DNA from: Oscillospiraceae bacterium
GTDB taxonomy: Bacteria; Bacillota; Clostridia; Oscillospirales; Oscillospiraceae
Reading direction: 5' to 3'
Length of the DNA stretch: 40,806 bases
Assembly: GCA_017416685.1 (NCBI GenBank)
Contig: JAFQBN010000036.1
Coordinates: forward strand, 1-40,806
The position numbers and the translations under genes were made by a program. Below the pieces are notes generated by a model, which was not told the origin of the DNA, searched no databases, and was given only the letters and a program-made list of their open reading frames with translations. Below are positions 23,839 through 31,952 of this stretch, piece by piece. Positions within the stretch are counted from its first letter, which is position 1. The number at the start of each line of letters is the position of its first letter.

Positions 23839-23917
23839 TTGGAGCATCCCTCTCCCCCCATGTATCTTGAATGAAGGCGGGGCGGGCCAGTCCGCCCGCC
23901 CCGCGGCCAACACGGCC

Positions 23918-25183
23918 TTACTTGCCCTGGCTGTTCCAGCCGTCCACAAACGCCGTCTCTACCGCCGACCAATCGCCGCCGCTGCTGTATCGGGTCAGCG
24001 CCGAATTCAAAGCAGCGCGCCAGCGGGTGACGTTGGGCGTGTAGGTGAATACCCAGTCCACCGTTTCATTTCCGTTTTGCAGGTAGGTCTGCGCATCGCG
24101 CAAAAATACGTTGTCAACTTCCGGTGCATCCTCAAAGGGTATCTGCCCAAACTGATCGGCCAGTACCTTTGTCCCCTCCGGGGACGTGACCATCCAGTAC
24201 ATAAAGTCCAGCGTCGCCTGAATGTCCTCCACGGATGCCTGCGCATTCACCGCCCAGCAGTTCTCCGTGCCGCAGCACAGACCGATATTTTCCTCTCCCT
24301 CGGCCCCGGTGTAGATGGGGATCATGGCCAGCTGCTTGGGGTCCATGCCGTAGTCATTGACCAGGGCGCTGTACTCCCAGGAGCCGTTTTGGTAGAACAC
24401 CGCCTCCCCCCTGCCAAACTCCGCCTGGGCATCGTGACCGGGAGTGGCCAGGGTACGGGGATTGGCGGAGGTGTTGTTGATATACAGATCCCAGATATTG
24501 CGGTACTGGTCCAGATACTTACCGGAGATCTCACCGGGGTCACCCTTCCAACCGCCCATATCACGGGACTCGAAATACAAAGGCATATTGGCAAGGTGGC
24601 CGGTAAAGCGCCAGGCGGAACTGTCGTCCAAACCCGAGGAGGTAAAGGCATCAAAGCCCAGCTCCTCCGAGCGGGCATGGATGTCCTCGGCAACGGTCTT
24701 CAGGCTGGCAAAATCCTTGATATCCAGCACGCTGTACCCCGCCTGCTCCAACAGGCTCTTGTTGACGATCAGTCCAAAGCACTCGTAGCAGTAGCCGATG
24801 GCACAGGCCCTGCCTTCGCCGTCATACAGCGTGAAATCATCCGTGGACAGCTTGTCGTAAACCGGACTGTCTTTCAAGTCGTAGCAATAACCGCCCCACC
24901 GTTCCAGCGCGGCATTATTGCCCACCACGAACAGGGTAGGCGGGTTGCTCTTGTCCATCTCGGCGGTCAGGGTGGACTCGTACTGACCTGCAGCGGCGGT
25001 AACGATGCGCACCTCCACCCCGGTCTGCTCCCGGTAGGTTTTGGCGATCTGCTGCAGCGCCTGATCCGCCTCCGGTTTGAAGTTCAGCCAATAAACACTG
25101 CCCTTTTCATCTTCCCCGCAGCCGGACAACAATCCGACCGCAAGAACACACGCCATCAGAAGGGTCAACACTCGTTTTTTCAT
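23918..25183 (-). CDS. Extracellular carbohydrate-binding lipoprotein of ABC importer
   Basis: A 421-residue solute-binding protein with a lipoprotein signal (lipobox LLSGC, Cys22). The mature protein follows the family 1 bacterial solute-binding pattern: YREQTGVEVRIVTAAAGQYE, LIVNKSLLEQAGY and VFYQNGSWEYSAL. It contains several cysteines (CAIGYCYECFG, GLCCGTENCW) beyond the lipid-anchor residue, unusual for an exported binding protein. It delivers its ligand to the two permeases downstream. It lies 60 bp behind pnuC and probably shares its promoter and attenuator. Confidence 0.92.
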   Translation of the reverse strand: MKKRVLTLLMACVLAVGLLSGCGEDEKGSVYWLNFKPEADQALQQIAKTYREQTGVEVRIVTAAAGQYESTLTAEMDKSNPPTLFVVGNNAALERWGGYCYDLKDSPVYDKLSTDDFTLYDGEGRACAIGYCYECFGLIVNKSLLEQAGYSVLDIKDFASLKTVAEDIHARSEELGFDAFTSSGLDDSSAWRFTGHLANMPLYFESRDMGGWKGDPGEISGKYLDQYRNIWDLYINNTSANPRTLATPGHDAQAEFGRGEAVFYQNGSWEYSALVNDYGMDPKQLAMIPIYTGAEGEENIGLCCGTENCWAVNAQASVEDIQATLDFMYWMVTSPEGTKVLADQFGQIPFEDAPEVDNVFLRDAQTYLQNGNETVDWVFTYTPNVTRWRAALNSALTRYSSGGDWSAVETAFVDGWNSQGK

Positions 25184-25243
25184 ACCATTTTTCCTCCACT
25201 TACTTGTTGTGTGCGGTATGACAGTGTACCCCGGCGGGACAAA

Positions 25244-25936
25244 CTATCCCCTGCTCTGCAGGCGTTTCATTTTGCGCCAGTTTACAAAACCATACCCATC
25301 ATTGACAAAAAAAATCAAAAAACAAGCCACCATGGGCAGCTGGGTCAGATCCTGCCGGCTGGCCAGCGCCCAAAGACCGATGAGTACCAAATCATTGCCC
25401 GCATAGGCCAGGGCGTAAAGAGGGCTGCGCACCACAGTCAGACCCACGGCAAAAAAGCTGGTGGCTACGGACAGGGTGCTCAGTGCCAGATTGGGCGTAT
25501 CAAAGGCCCTCAGGATGTAGTAAAACCCCCATGTCACCAGCCCCGTCAATACCACCAGCACCAGTGCGCTGCGGCGGGACACACTGCTGACCGTCACCTG
25601 ACTCTCACCCGGCCGGTAAGGGTGGCGCAGCCATGCTGCCAGGCTGATGACCGCCATAGGTGCGGTCATACCCACATAGGTGATCAGTTCACCATAGTAT
25701 CGCTGTCTGAGCGAAATATATCCGTACAGCAGCGAAAAAATGATGACCAGTACTTGGCCAAGAGGTTCTCCTCTGGCGAGAAAAATCAAGGCAGTAGCAC
25801 CTAACAAGGAGGCAACCAGCACCAGCACATCTCCGCTGCCGCACAACCAAAAAGAGCCTGCGATCAGCGCCATACCCACCAGCCACAGGCTGCGCTCAAA
25901 GACTGTCAGGCCGGCAAAAGCTTGTTTGATATTCAT
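25244..25936 (-). CDS. pnuC: PnuC-family vitamin/nucleoside transporter
   Basis: A 230-residue protein with about seven membrane helices and the PnuC-type C-terminus (FFVNDGYGFVNWRKMKRLQ). Family members move nicotinamide riboside, thiamine or riboflavin by facilitated diffusion, followed by intracellular trapping; motifs here do not fix which. The ATG at 25936 follows AGAGGTGCAAA. It is the first gene after a strong promoter and a leader with a terminator, and it is followed closely by the ABC importer genes. No salvage kinase is adjacent. Confidence 0.85.
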   Translation of the reverse strand: MNIKQAFAGLTVFERSLWLVGMALIAGSFWLCGSGDVLVLVASLLGATALIFLARGEPLGQVLVIIFSLLYGYISLRQRYYGELITYVGMTAPMAVISLAAWLRHPYRPGESQVTVSSVSRRSALVLVVLTGLVTWGFYYILRAFDTPNLALSTLSVATSFFAVGLTVVRSPLYALAYAGNDLVLIGLWALASRQDLTQLPMVACFLIFFVNDGYGFVNWRKMKRLQSRG

Positions 25937-25951
25937 TTTGCACCTCTTCAC

Positions 25952-26008
25952 AAAAAATAAACATCCCGTATGCACATCTTCCAGGACCTAATGATGTGCA
26001 ACAGGATG
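25952..26008 (-). promoter_or_regulatory. Attenuator in the pnuC leader (possible riboswitch)
   Basis: On the minus-strand RNA, CATCC (complement of 26004-26008) and TGCACATC pair with GATGTGCA and GGATG to form a two-part hairpin followed at once by TTTATTTTTTG. The 5' arm can instead pair upstream (GATGTAACAG with CTGTTGCACATC), giving an exclusive antiterminator. A further hairpin, CGCTGCC/GGTAGCG with an ACCG loop, lies 5' of it. It matches no riboswitch class I can name. Confidence 0.55.
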
Positions 26009-26054
26009 CTGTTACATCCGCTACCCGGTGGCAGCGCCGTATTCAGTTGCCGTT

Positions 26055-26083
26055 TTTATATCACATTGCTGCAAAAAAGTCAA
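26055..26083 (-). promoter_or_regulatory. pnuC promoter
   Basis: Minus strand TTGACT (26078-26083), 17 bp, TATAAA (26055-26060). The -35 directly follows the stem of the upstream terminator. Confidence 0.8.
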
Positions 26084-26110
26084 GCGGCGGAGCAGGTATG
26101 CTCCGCCGCT
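26073..26110 (-). terminator. Terminator of the third GH20C-like gene/GH127 remnant
   Basis: An 11-bp stem AGCGGCGGAGC/GCTCCGCCGCT. Reading on the minus strand it is followed by TTGACTTTTTT, whose start doubles as the pnuC -35. Confidence 0.75.
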
Positions 26111-26119
26111 CTATTCCTG

Positions 26120-26439
26120 TTATTCGGGCCTCTCCACCACGGGATAAGCGCTGAAGGGTTTATCGTCAATATCCATATAGGTCAGATACTACTGGCAGGT
26201 GCTGGTATTCAGTCGGAAGCGGTTTTCCGAGATAGGTTGCAGATACTCCCCAGGCTTTGCGGGGTCCTTCTTCACAGGCACACCGTCCCGGCCGGCGGCC
26301 AGCATTCAGTACCCCTCCCGATAGTTCTGCTCCGCCACCTAAAGCTCGCGAGGCACACCAACAGGAGAACGATACACTTCAGTGCCGGCAAGGTTGACTT
26401 TGTCGGGAATGGCTTGGTTGCGGCCGGGTTGTGCTGCAT
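26120..26439 (-). pseudogene. Remnant of a second GH127/DUF1680 gene
   Basis: This 320-bp stretch aligns piecewise with the intact GH127-like gene at 28541-30241. The start (MQ...NQAIPDKVNL equivalent), a middle piece (TEVYRSPVGVPR region) and the last 70-75 codons remain, joined across two deletions of roughly 0.5 and 0.85 kb. It also has a one-base frameshift near the start and at least two nonsense changes (GAG to TAG). The first deletion joins copies of CAACCTSGCC present at both sites in the intact gene. It lies directly behind a GH20C-like gene, as the intact copy does. Confidence 0.88.
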
Positions 26440-26468
26440 AACATATTTTCCTTGTTGTTTGCAATGGT

Positions 26469-28142
26469 TTACTCCGGTCTGTCCGTTACGCAGGCGGACA
26501 CGATGTCGCTGTAATAACGGCTGTTGCGGTCCCAGTAGTTCAGGTATTTCTTCACACCGTAAGCGGGGCTGGAGGGAGTGCGGGGGTCCAGCTGTTCCAT
26601 CTCCAGCTCGTCGATGGTGGCAAGCGCGCCGCTGACATACTCCTCCAGGCGGTCGGCGCAGGTATCCAGACGGGTCATCACGCCGCCAATGCGGGCGTCG
26701 GACACCTCAAACCCGATGGGCTTGCTCTCCATCATCCACTGACGTCTGAAGGACTTGTGGAACTTCCTGACCAGGTCGCGGATGTGGCGCAGCTCCCCGG
26801 CCAGTTCAGCCAGCTTCGCCTTGTCCCCGGCCTTGTAAGCGGCGCGGATGAGGATACCGATGTCGCACTTTTCGGCGGTGACAGCGCACAGGTCGCGCAT
26901 CGTCTCAAACAGATAGCCCCAACGGGGATGGTCGCACCAGGGGGTCAGCAGCTTGACCAGTTCCTCGTGGTCGGCGCGGGCATAGTCGGGGATGGTGGGA
27001 TCCATCAGGCCGATAAAGGGATCGTTGTACAGAATATAGCGGGTGGGGTGTACGCAGTACTCTTCGCTCTCACTGCGCTGGGTCAGATCCAGCAGCAGGA
27101 AAGCGTCGTAAGGGATTTCGAACAGTTCCTCGAAATTCTTCTTGATCTCGTCCTCGTCGGTAATGCCCTTGGCGATCTGGCTGGCGTAGAACAAGCCGGC
27201 CATAGACGCAAAGTGGGCGCACTCGCCGCCGTCGTCGCCGAAGGTGCAGATCTTCACGTTCTCCACCTGTTCCTCCACGCAGGCCTGCATGGAGTTGCGC
27301 AGAGCACGGGTGCTGTAATAGTTTTCGGGATTGAATGCGTGCCAGGTCCACACGCCGCCCAAATACCACAGGTTGTCCGCCTTGATCTGCTTGTGGATGC
27401 GGATGAGGGCCTTATAGTCTTCTTTATCGCGCTTATAATAATCCCAGTACATCAGCGCCGCGTTTTGTGGCATCAGGCCGGAAACATCCTCCTGCACCAC
27501 AGCCGTGGTATCGCTGTAGCTGCTGCTGTGGGTGGCAAGACGGAAGGGCATATCGCCGGAGACCAGCATGGTCTGATAACCGTACTTGTCGGTGATGGCG
27601 CACACCCGGGCCATGTGGCGCTTGAGCACCTCCAGCCGGGGGGTGTAGCCGTTGAGCTTCAGGTACTTGCCCCGACCCAACAGCTCCGCTTCGTCCATCG
27701 CCACGCCGATAACGCGGCTGTCAAAGCACTCGGCGCAGGTGGAAATCATGGCCTCAATCAGCTCGTAGGTGCGCTCATCCTCGCACAAAAGGATGTCGGC
27801 ACAGTCGTTGATCTCGGAATAGTGCTTCCAGCGGAAGATTGTGGCCAAATGGGCTAGAGTATTGATCTGCGGCACGACCTCCACGCCGTGGGCCTTGGCA
27901 TAGGCGTTGATCTCCTTCAGCTCCGCCTTGGTATAACGGCCCCGGGCATAACCAAAATAGGGATGGCCCTCCAGCTCGTACGTATCCTCGGTATAGATGG
28001 TCATGGTATTGTAGCCCATGGCGGAAATCAGGTCGATCCACCGCTTCAGGGCATCTACGGTCATAACGGAGTTGCGGGAGCAGTCCACGCCGGTGGCAAA
28101 GCGCTTGAAGGGAACGCCGTTTTTACTCCGATCACAATTCAT
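26469..28142 (-). CDS. GH20C-like hexosaminidase-family protein, copy C
   Basis: A 557-residue cytoplasmic protein of the glycoside hydrolase 20 type, most like the intracellular GH20C beta-hexosaminidases of Gram-positives. It begins at the barrel strand FKRFATGVDCSRNSVM; the N-terminal alpha/beta domain of GH20C (about 90 residues) is absent. Markers are YTEDTYELEGHPYFGYARGR, the catalytic Asp-Glu pair in VAMDEAELLGRGKY (Asp150-Glu151), MYWDYYKRD, and the C-terminal DARIGGVMTRLDTCADRLEE. It has no signal peptide. It is much closer to copy A than to copy B. It has its own promoter (28189-28217), and AAAGGAG precedes the ATG. Hydrolysis of beta-linked N-acetylhexosamine is the family activity; it is unproven here. 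Confidence 0.82.
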   Translation of the reverse strand: MNCDRSKNGVPFKRFATGVDCSRNSVMTVDALKRWIDLISAMGYNTMTIYTEDTYELEGHPYFGYARGRYTKAELKEINAYAKAHGVEVVPQINTLAHLATIFRWKHYSEINDCADILLCEDERTYELIEAMISTCAECFDSRVIGVAMDEAELLGRGKYLKLNGYTPRLEVLKRHMARVCAITDKYGYQTMLVSGDMPFRLATHSSSYSDTTAVVQEDVSGLMPQNAALMYWDYYKRDKEDYKALIRIHKQIKADNLWYLGGVWTWHAFNPENYYSTRALRNSMQACVEEQVENVKICTFGDDGGECAHFASMAGLFYASQIAKGITDEDEIKKNFEELFEIPYDAFLLLDLTQRSESEEYCVHPTRYILYNDPFIGLMDPTIPDYARADHEELVKLLTPWCDHPRWGYLFETMRDLCAVTAEKCDIGILIRAAYKAGDKAKLAELAGELRHIRDLVRKFHKSFRRQWMMESKPIGFEVSDARIGGVMTRLDTCADRLEEYVSGALATIDELEMEQLDPRTPSSPAYGVKKYLNYWDRNSRYYSDIVSACVTDRPE

Positions 28143-28188
28143 ATCAAGTTTCTCCTTTTACATATACTACGACAATAGTGGCACACAA

Positions 28189-28217
28189 AACATATCAAGA
28201 AGAAGGTTAAAAGTCAA
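28189..28217 (-). promoter_or_regulatory. Promoter of GH20C-like copy C
   Basis: Minus strand TTGACT (28212-28217), 17 bp, TATGTT (28189-28194), about 47 nt upstream of the start codon. Confidence 0.7.
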
Positions 28218-28269
28218 GAATTGGCAGGGCCAAAGCAGTCGCGCCCCTATATGTATATTTAATAGCTGC

Positions 28270-28478
28270 TATTATGTTTTTTAATGGCCGACATGGACAC
28301 CGTCTGTGAATCATGACCGCCAGCCGTGCCGATGGTTTGCCAGGCCCCTTGTACCCGCAGGGAATTATCGTTGGGGATGTTCCGCCTGCGGCGGGCGTCC
28401 TTTGTGGGGTAACACCCACACGGTCAGTATAGCAACACCCCCTGTGTAGTTTCATTTTCCTACACAGGGGGTGTTTTG
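28270..28478 (+). ncRNA. Structured intergenic segment, candidate small RNA
   Basis: The 398-bp gap between the GH127-like gene and copy C has no gene. It holds four consecutive hairpins: AGCC/GGTT near 28322-28337, CCCC/GGGG 28345-28376, GGATGTTCCGCC/GGCGGGCGTCC around 28375-28400, and GTGGG/CCCAC 28404-28419. GACCG (28315-28319) and CGGTC (28421-28425) can enclose them. A 16-bp hairpin with TTTTGTC tail (28434-28478) follows on the plus strand and TATTAT (28270-28275) precedes, suggesting a plus-strand RNA of about 200 nt. A TATACT just beyond the far end leaves the other strand possible. No known family was recognised. Confidence 0.4.
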
Positions 28479-28540
28479 TCTATTGTCCGTTTTTTATGGA
28501 CCCGTTCACCGTTAAGCCGGGGGGTGACTTTTTTGATCTG

Positions 28541-30241
28541 TTATTCGGGCCGCTCCACCACAGGGTAGGCGAAGAATGGCTCGTCATCAATGTCCATATA
28601 GACCAGATACTCCTGGCAGGTGCTGGTATTCAGTCGGAAGCGATTTTCCGTAATGGGTTCCAAATACTCCCAAGGCTTTTCGGGGTCCATCTTGACGGGT
28701 ATGCCGTCCCGGCCGGCAGCCACTAGCAGCAACGGCCCATACTCTACCGCCCAGCGCTCCTTGCCAATGATTTCCTCCACACCGTGGTACAGGGTGCTCT
28801 TCCAGCCGAAGGGCAGTTCAAACTCGATGACCGTACCGGCAGCAACGGCGGGAACGGTCAGATAAGTGCCGGGTTTTGCTGTAATGCCGCAAACCTTTAC
28901 ATCACTTGCACACCAACGAGGAATACGCAGTTTCAGGTCCATGGGGCGGGCCGCCTCAGCCAGTTCGATACGTACCTTGCCATTGTAGGGCATACCGGAC
29001 TGCACCTTAATAACCGCATCACCCAAGGTAGCCTCGCTGTCGGCATAGAGGTTAACATAAATCTCTTTTTCCGTGTAGCTGTACAATAGCTGAGGTACCA
29101 TACCCATCATGCGGGTACCGGTACCCACGCAACAAGTGGCGCGGTCCACCCAGCGATTGTCCTTGCAGCCCTCCAGATAGGCCAGATAGTGGATGCCTCT
29201 ATCCTCCACCTGACAGGCCGTGAGGACGTTGTAGAAAGACTGCTCGATCTCGTCAAAGTTGGCTGCGTTGTCGGGATCCAGCAGGTGCAGCCGCTGATGC
29301 AGCAGCATCCAGAAGGTGGTGCAGCACAGTTCATTGTAGATGTGCTTTTGGTCCAGGAAGTAGCAACCGGGCTGGCGCAGTTCCCCCTCGCACATGACGA
29401 TGCCGCCACCCACATGCTGCCACTTGTCCTTGTACATTTCAAGAGCGCAGTTGACGGCATTGAGCAGCTTCTCCTCGCCGGTGGCGCGGTAGGTGTCCAA
29501 CAGACCCTCCAGGGTGGTCAGCAGGGTGCCGTGGGGGTGGTTGCCCAGATGGGCGTGGATAGCCCGCTGGTCATGGGCCAGCAGCCAATCAATCCAGTAC
29601 TCCTCACGGTAGTGCTTCTCCGCCACCTCAAGGTCGCGGGGCACACCCACGGGTGAACGATACACCTCGGTGCTGGCGAGGTTGCCCTGGAAGCCCAGTT
29701 CCAGATCCTTCACATAGGGCAGGCAGTCGCACTGATTGAACCAGTCACCCATGCCCCGGACAAGGCCGTAGGCCTTCTCATTTCCGGCGGCACCGGCAGC
29801 CAGCAGGCCGAAGTTCATCCACGCACGGACATAGTTGGGATACTCCTTGTCATTGAACTTCTCCTTTTCAATGGCCATGAAGTAGCCGTCGTCCTCGGCG
29901 CAGGCCTCGATCTCGTCCACGATGGCATTCATCATTTCACGAAGCTTCTCGTCCTCCTGCCACATGAGGGTGGTGCCGACACCCATGAGGAACATACCGG
30001 CTGTCTGTCCGTGGAGTTCCCCCTCAAACACGTTCAGGCCCTGTCCGTAGGGTACACCCGGGGCGGGCTTGCCCGCCTTGACCCGGAACCAGTAGAGCAT
30101 GCGGTCCAAATCAAAGCGCTTCAAAAAGGAAATGTTGTTGTCGAACAGGGTTTTCAGCCGACCGCCGGTCAGCTTCACGCCACCGTAGGCCAGGTTGACC
30201 TTGTCGGGAATTGCTTGGTTGTTACAGGGTGTGTATTGCAT
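28541..30241 (-). CDS. GH127/DUF1680-family glycoside hydrolase
   Basis: A 566-residue cytoplasmic (alpha/alpha)6-barrel protein of the DUF1680 / beta-L-arabinofuranosidase (GH127) superfamily. The metal-thiolate site of the family is recognisable: Glu304 and Cys306 in YNELCC, and the paired cysteines Cys370-Cys371 in RATCCVGTGTRM, equivalent to the E-x-C and CC motifs of characterised enzymes. An N-terminal VFEGELHGQTAGMFLMG and a C-terminal beta domain (LKLRIPRWC, VEYGPLLLVA) fit. Typical members are 600-660 residues, so this is slightly short. AGGAGA precedes the ATG, 15 nt after copy B. Specificity could be arabinofuranoside or another pentose/deoxysugar. Confidence 0.82.
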   Translation of the reverse strand: MQYTPCNNQAIPDKVNLAYGGVKLTGGRLKTLFDNNISFLKRFDLDRMLYWFRVKAGKPAPGVPYGQGLNVFEGELHGQTAGMFLMGVGTTLMWQEDEKLREMMNAIVDEIEACAEDDGYFMAIEKEKFNDKEYPNYVRAWMNFGLLAAGAAGNEKAYGLVRGMGDWFNQCDCLPYVKDLELGFQGNLASTEVYRSPVGVPRDLEVAEKHYREEYWIDWLLAHDQRAIHAHLGNHPHGTLLTTLEGLLDTYRATGEEKLLNAVNCALEMYKDKWQHVGGGIVMCEGELRQPGCYFLDQKHIYNELCCTTFWMLLHQRLHLLDPDNAANFDEIEQSFYNVLTACQVEDRGIHYLAYLEGCKDNRWVDRATCCVGTGTRMMGMVPQLLYSYTEKEIYVNLYADSEATLGDAVIKVQSGMPYNGKVRIELAEAARPMDLKLRIPRWCASDVKVCGITAKPGTYLTVPAVAAGTVIEFELPFGWKSTLYHGVEEIIGKERWAVEYGPLLLVAAGRDGIPVKMDPEKPWEYLEPITENRFRLNTSTCQEYLVYMDIDDEPFFAYPVVERPE

Positions 30242-30256
30242 CTGTACGTTCTCCTA

Positions 30257-31939
30257 TCAATAACCCTTGCCCACCACATTGGCGGACACGATGTCAACGT
30301 AGTAACGGCTGTTGCGATCCCAGTAGTTCAGGTACTTCTTCACGCCGTAGCTGTCGCTGGCGGGAGTGCGCACATCCAGCAGTTTCTCCTCCAGCTCCTC
30401 CACCCGGTCAATACGCCCGGCCACGTAGTCCTCCAGGCGGTCGGCGCAGTAGTCCAGGCGGTTCATCACGCCGCCGATACGCACGTTGGACACGTCAAAG
30501 CCGTGGGGTTTGTTCTCCAGCAGCCACTGGCGACGGAAGGACTTGTAGAAGGTCTCCACCAGACCACGGATGCGGCGCAGTTCCTCGGCCAGTTTGCCCA
30601 GCTTAGCCTTGTCACCGGCCTCATAAGCGGCGCGGATGCGGTGTCCGATATCGCACTTTTCGGCGGTGACGGCGCACAGGTCGCGCATGGTTTCAAACAT
30701 ATAGCCCCAGCGGGGATGGTCACACCAGGGAGTCAGCAGTTTGACCAGCTCCTCGTGGTCGGCACGGGTGTAGTCGGGAATGGTGGTATCCATCAGGCCG
30801 ATGAAGGGGTCATTGTACAGGATGTAACGGGTTGGCTCGATGCAGTACTCCTCCGTCTCATTCCGGCCGGTCAGGTCCAGCAGCTTAAACTCGTCGAAGG
30901 GGATATCAAACATCTTCTCGAACTTCTCCTTAATGGAGTCCTCGTCGGTGTTGCCCCGGGCGATCTCCGCGGCGTAGAAGTAGGCCGGCAGGGCGGAGAA
31001 CCGGGCGCACTCGCCGCCGTCGTCACCAAAGGAGGACACCACCACATTCTCCAGTCCCACGTCAACGCAGGCCTGAATGGAGTTGCGCAGGCCCTGAATG
31101 GCGTAGTTATTCTCCGGCGAGAAGGTATGCCAGGTCCAAGTGCCGCCGTAGTACCACAGGTTGTCCGGTTTGATTTCCTGGTGGATCTTCATCAGGGCAG
31201 TGTAGTCCTCTTTGCTGCGCTTGTAGTAGTCCCAGTAGATCAGACCTACCTTTTCAGGAATCAAGTCGGACACATCCTCCTGCACCACGGCTTTGGTGTC
31301 GCTGTAGTTGTCGTTGCGGGTGGCCAGGCGGAAGGGCATATCGCCGGAAATCTGAATCATCTCAAAACCGTACTTATCGCACAGCTCGCACACCCGCTTC
31401 ATGTGGCGCTTGAGGATGTCGATACGCTCGTGGTCGCCGTGCTTTTCGTGGTACTTACCACGCCCCAGCAGCTCCGCCTCGTCCATGCTCAGGTTGATGA
31501 CCCGGGAGGTAAAGCACTCGGCACTGGTGGCGACCATGGCCTCGATGAGCTCATAGGTCCGCTCGTCCTCACACAGCAGGATATCCTCGCAGTCATTGAT
31601 CTCGGCGTAGTGTTTCCAGCGGAAGATGGTCTTCAGGTGGGCCAGGGTCTGAATGTCGGGAATCAGCTCCAGCCCTTTGGACAGGGCGTAGGCGTCCAGT
31701 TCCTTCAGCTCCGCCTTGGTCAGGCGGCCGCGGCCGTAGCCGAAGTAGGGATGGCCCTTGATTTCATAGGTATCCTTGGTGTAGAACATAAAGGCGTTGT
31801 AGCCCATTTCGGCGGCGATATCCATCAGCCGCTTCATGGCCGGCACGTTCATCACCGCATTGCGGGAGCAGTCCAGACGGAAGGCAAAGCGCTTGAAGGG
31901 GATGCCGTTGTTGTGTTCAAAGGGCAGTTTGTAGTTCAT
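30257..31939 (-). CDS. GH20C-like hexosaminidase-family protein, copy B
   Basis: A 560-residue paralogue of copies A and C with the same layout: barrel start FKRFAFRLDCSRNAVM, YTKDTYEIKGHPYFGYGRGR, catalytic pair in LSMDEAELLGRGKY (Asp153-Glu154), IYWDYYKRS, and C-terminal NVRIGGVMNRLDYCADRLED. It differs clearly from A and C along its whole length (for example KDTYEIKG, EKMFDIPFDEFKLLDL, LIPEKVGLIYWD), so it is an older duplicate, perhaps with a different linkage or sugar preference. It begins 13 nt after copy A and ends 15 nt before the GH127 gene, inside one transcript. AAGGAGAGG precedes the ATG. Confidence 0.82.
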   Translation of the reverse strand: MNYKLPFEHNNGIPFKRFAFRLDCSRNAVMNVPAMKRLMDIAAEMGYNAFMFYTKDTYEIKGHPYFGYGRGRLTKAELKELDAYALSKGLELIPDIQTLAHLKTIFRWKHYAEINDCEDILLCEDERTYELIEAMVATSAECFTSRVINLSMDEAELLGRGKYHEKHGDHERIDILKRHMKRVCELCDKYGFEMIQISGDMPFRLATRNDNYSDTKAVVQEDVSDLIPEKVGLIYWDYYKRSKEDYTALMKIHQEIKPDNLWYYGGTWTWHTFSPENNYAIQGLRNSIQACVDVGLENVVVSSFGDDGGECARFSALPAYFYAAEIARGNTDEDSIKEKFEKMFDIPFDEFKLLDLTGRNETEEYCIEPTRYILYNDPFIGLMDTTIPDYTRADHEELVKLLTPWCDHPRWGYMFETMRDLCAVTAEKCDIGHRIRAAYEAGDKAKLGKLAEELRRIRGLVETFYKSFRRQWLLENKPHGFDVSNVRIGGVMNRLDYCADRLEDYVAGRIDRVEELEEKLLDVRTPASDSYGVKKYLNYWDRNSRYYVDIVSANVVGKGY

Positions 31940-31952
31940 ATCAACCTCTCCT

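Noticed and set aside
25937-26048. TPP riboswitch upstream of pnuC
   Set aside because: The CTGAGA and ACCTGATCTGG-type conserved elements are missing, so only an unassigned attenuator is claimed.
28315-28425. 6S RNA, SRP RNA or a known riboswitch
   Set aside because: Size and position tempted a 6S call, but the long rod with a central bubble is not formed: hairpins are local. SRP (GGAAGGAAGCAGCC-type) and c-di-GMP or cobalamin consensus elements are absent.
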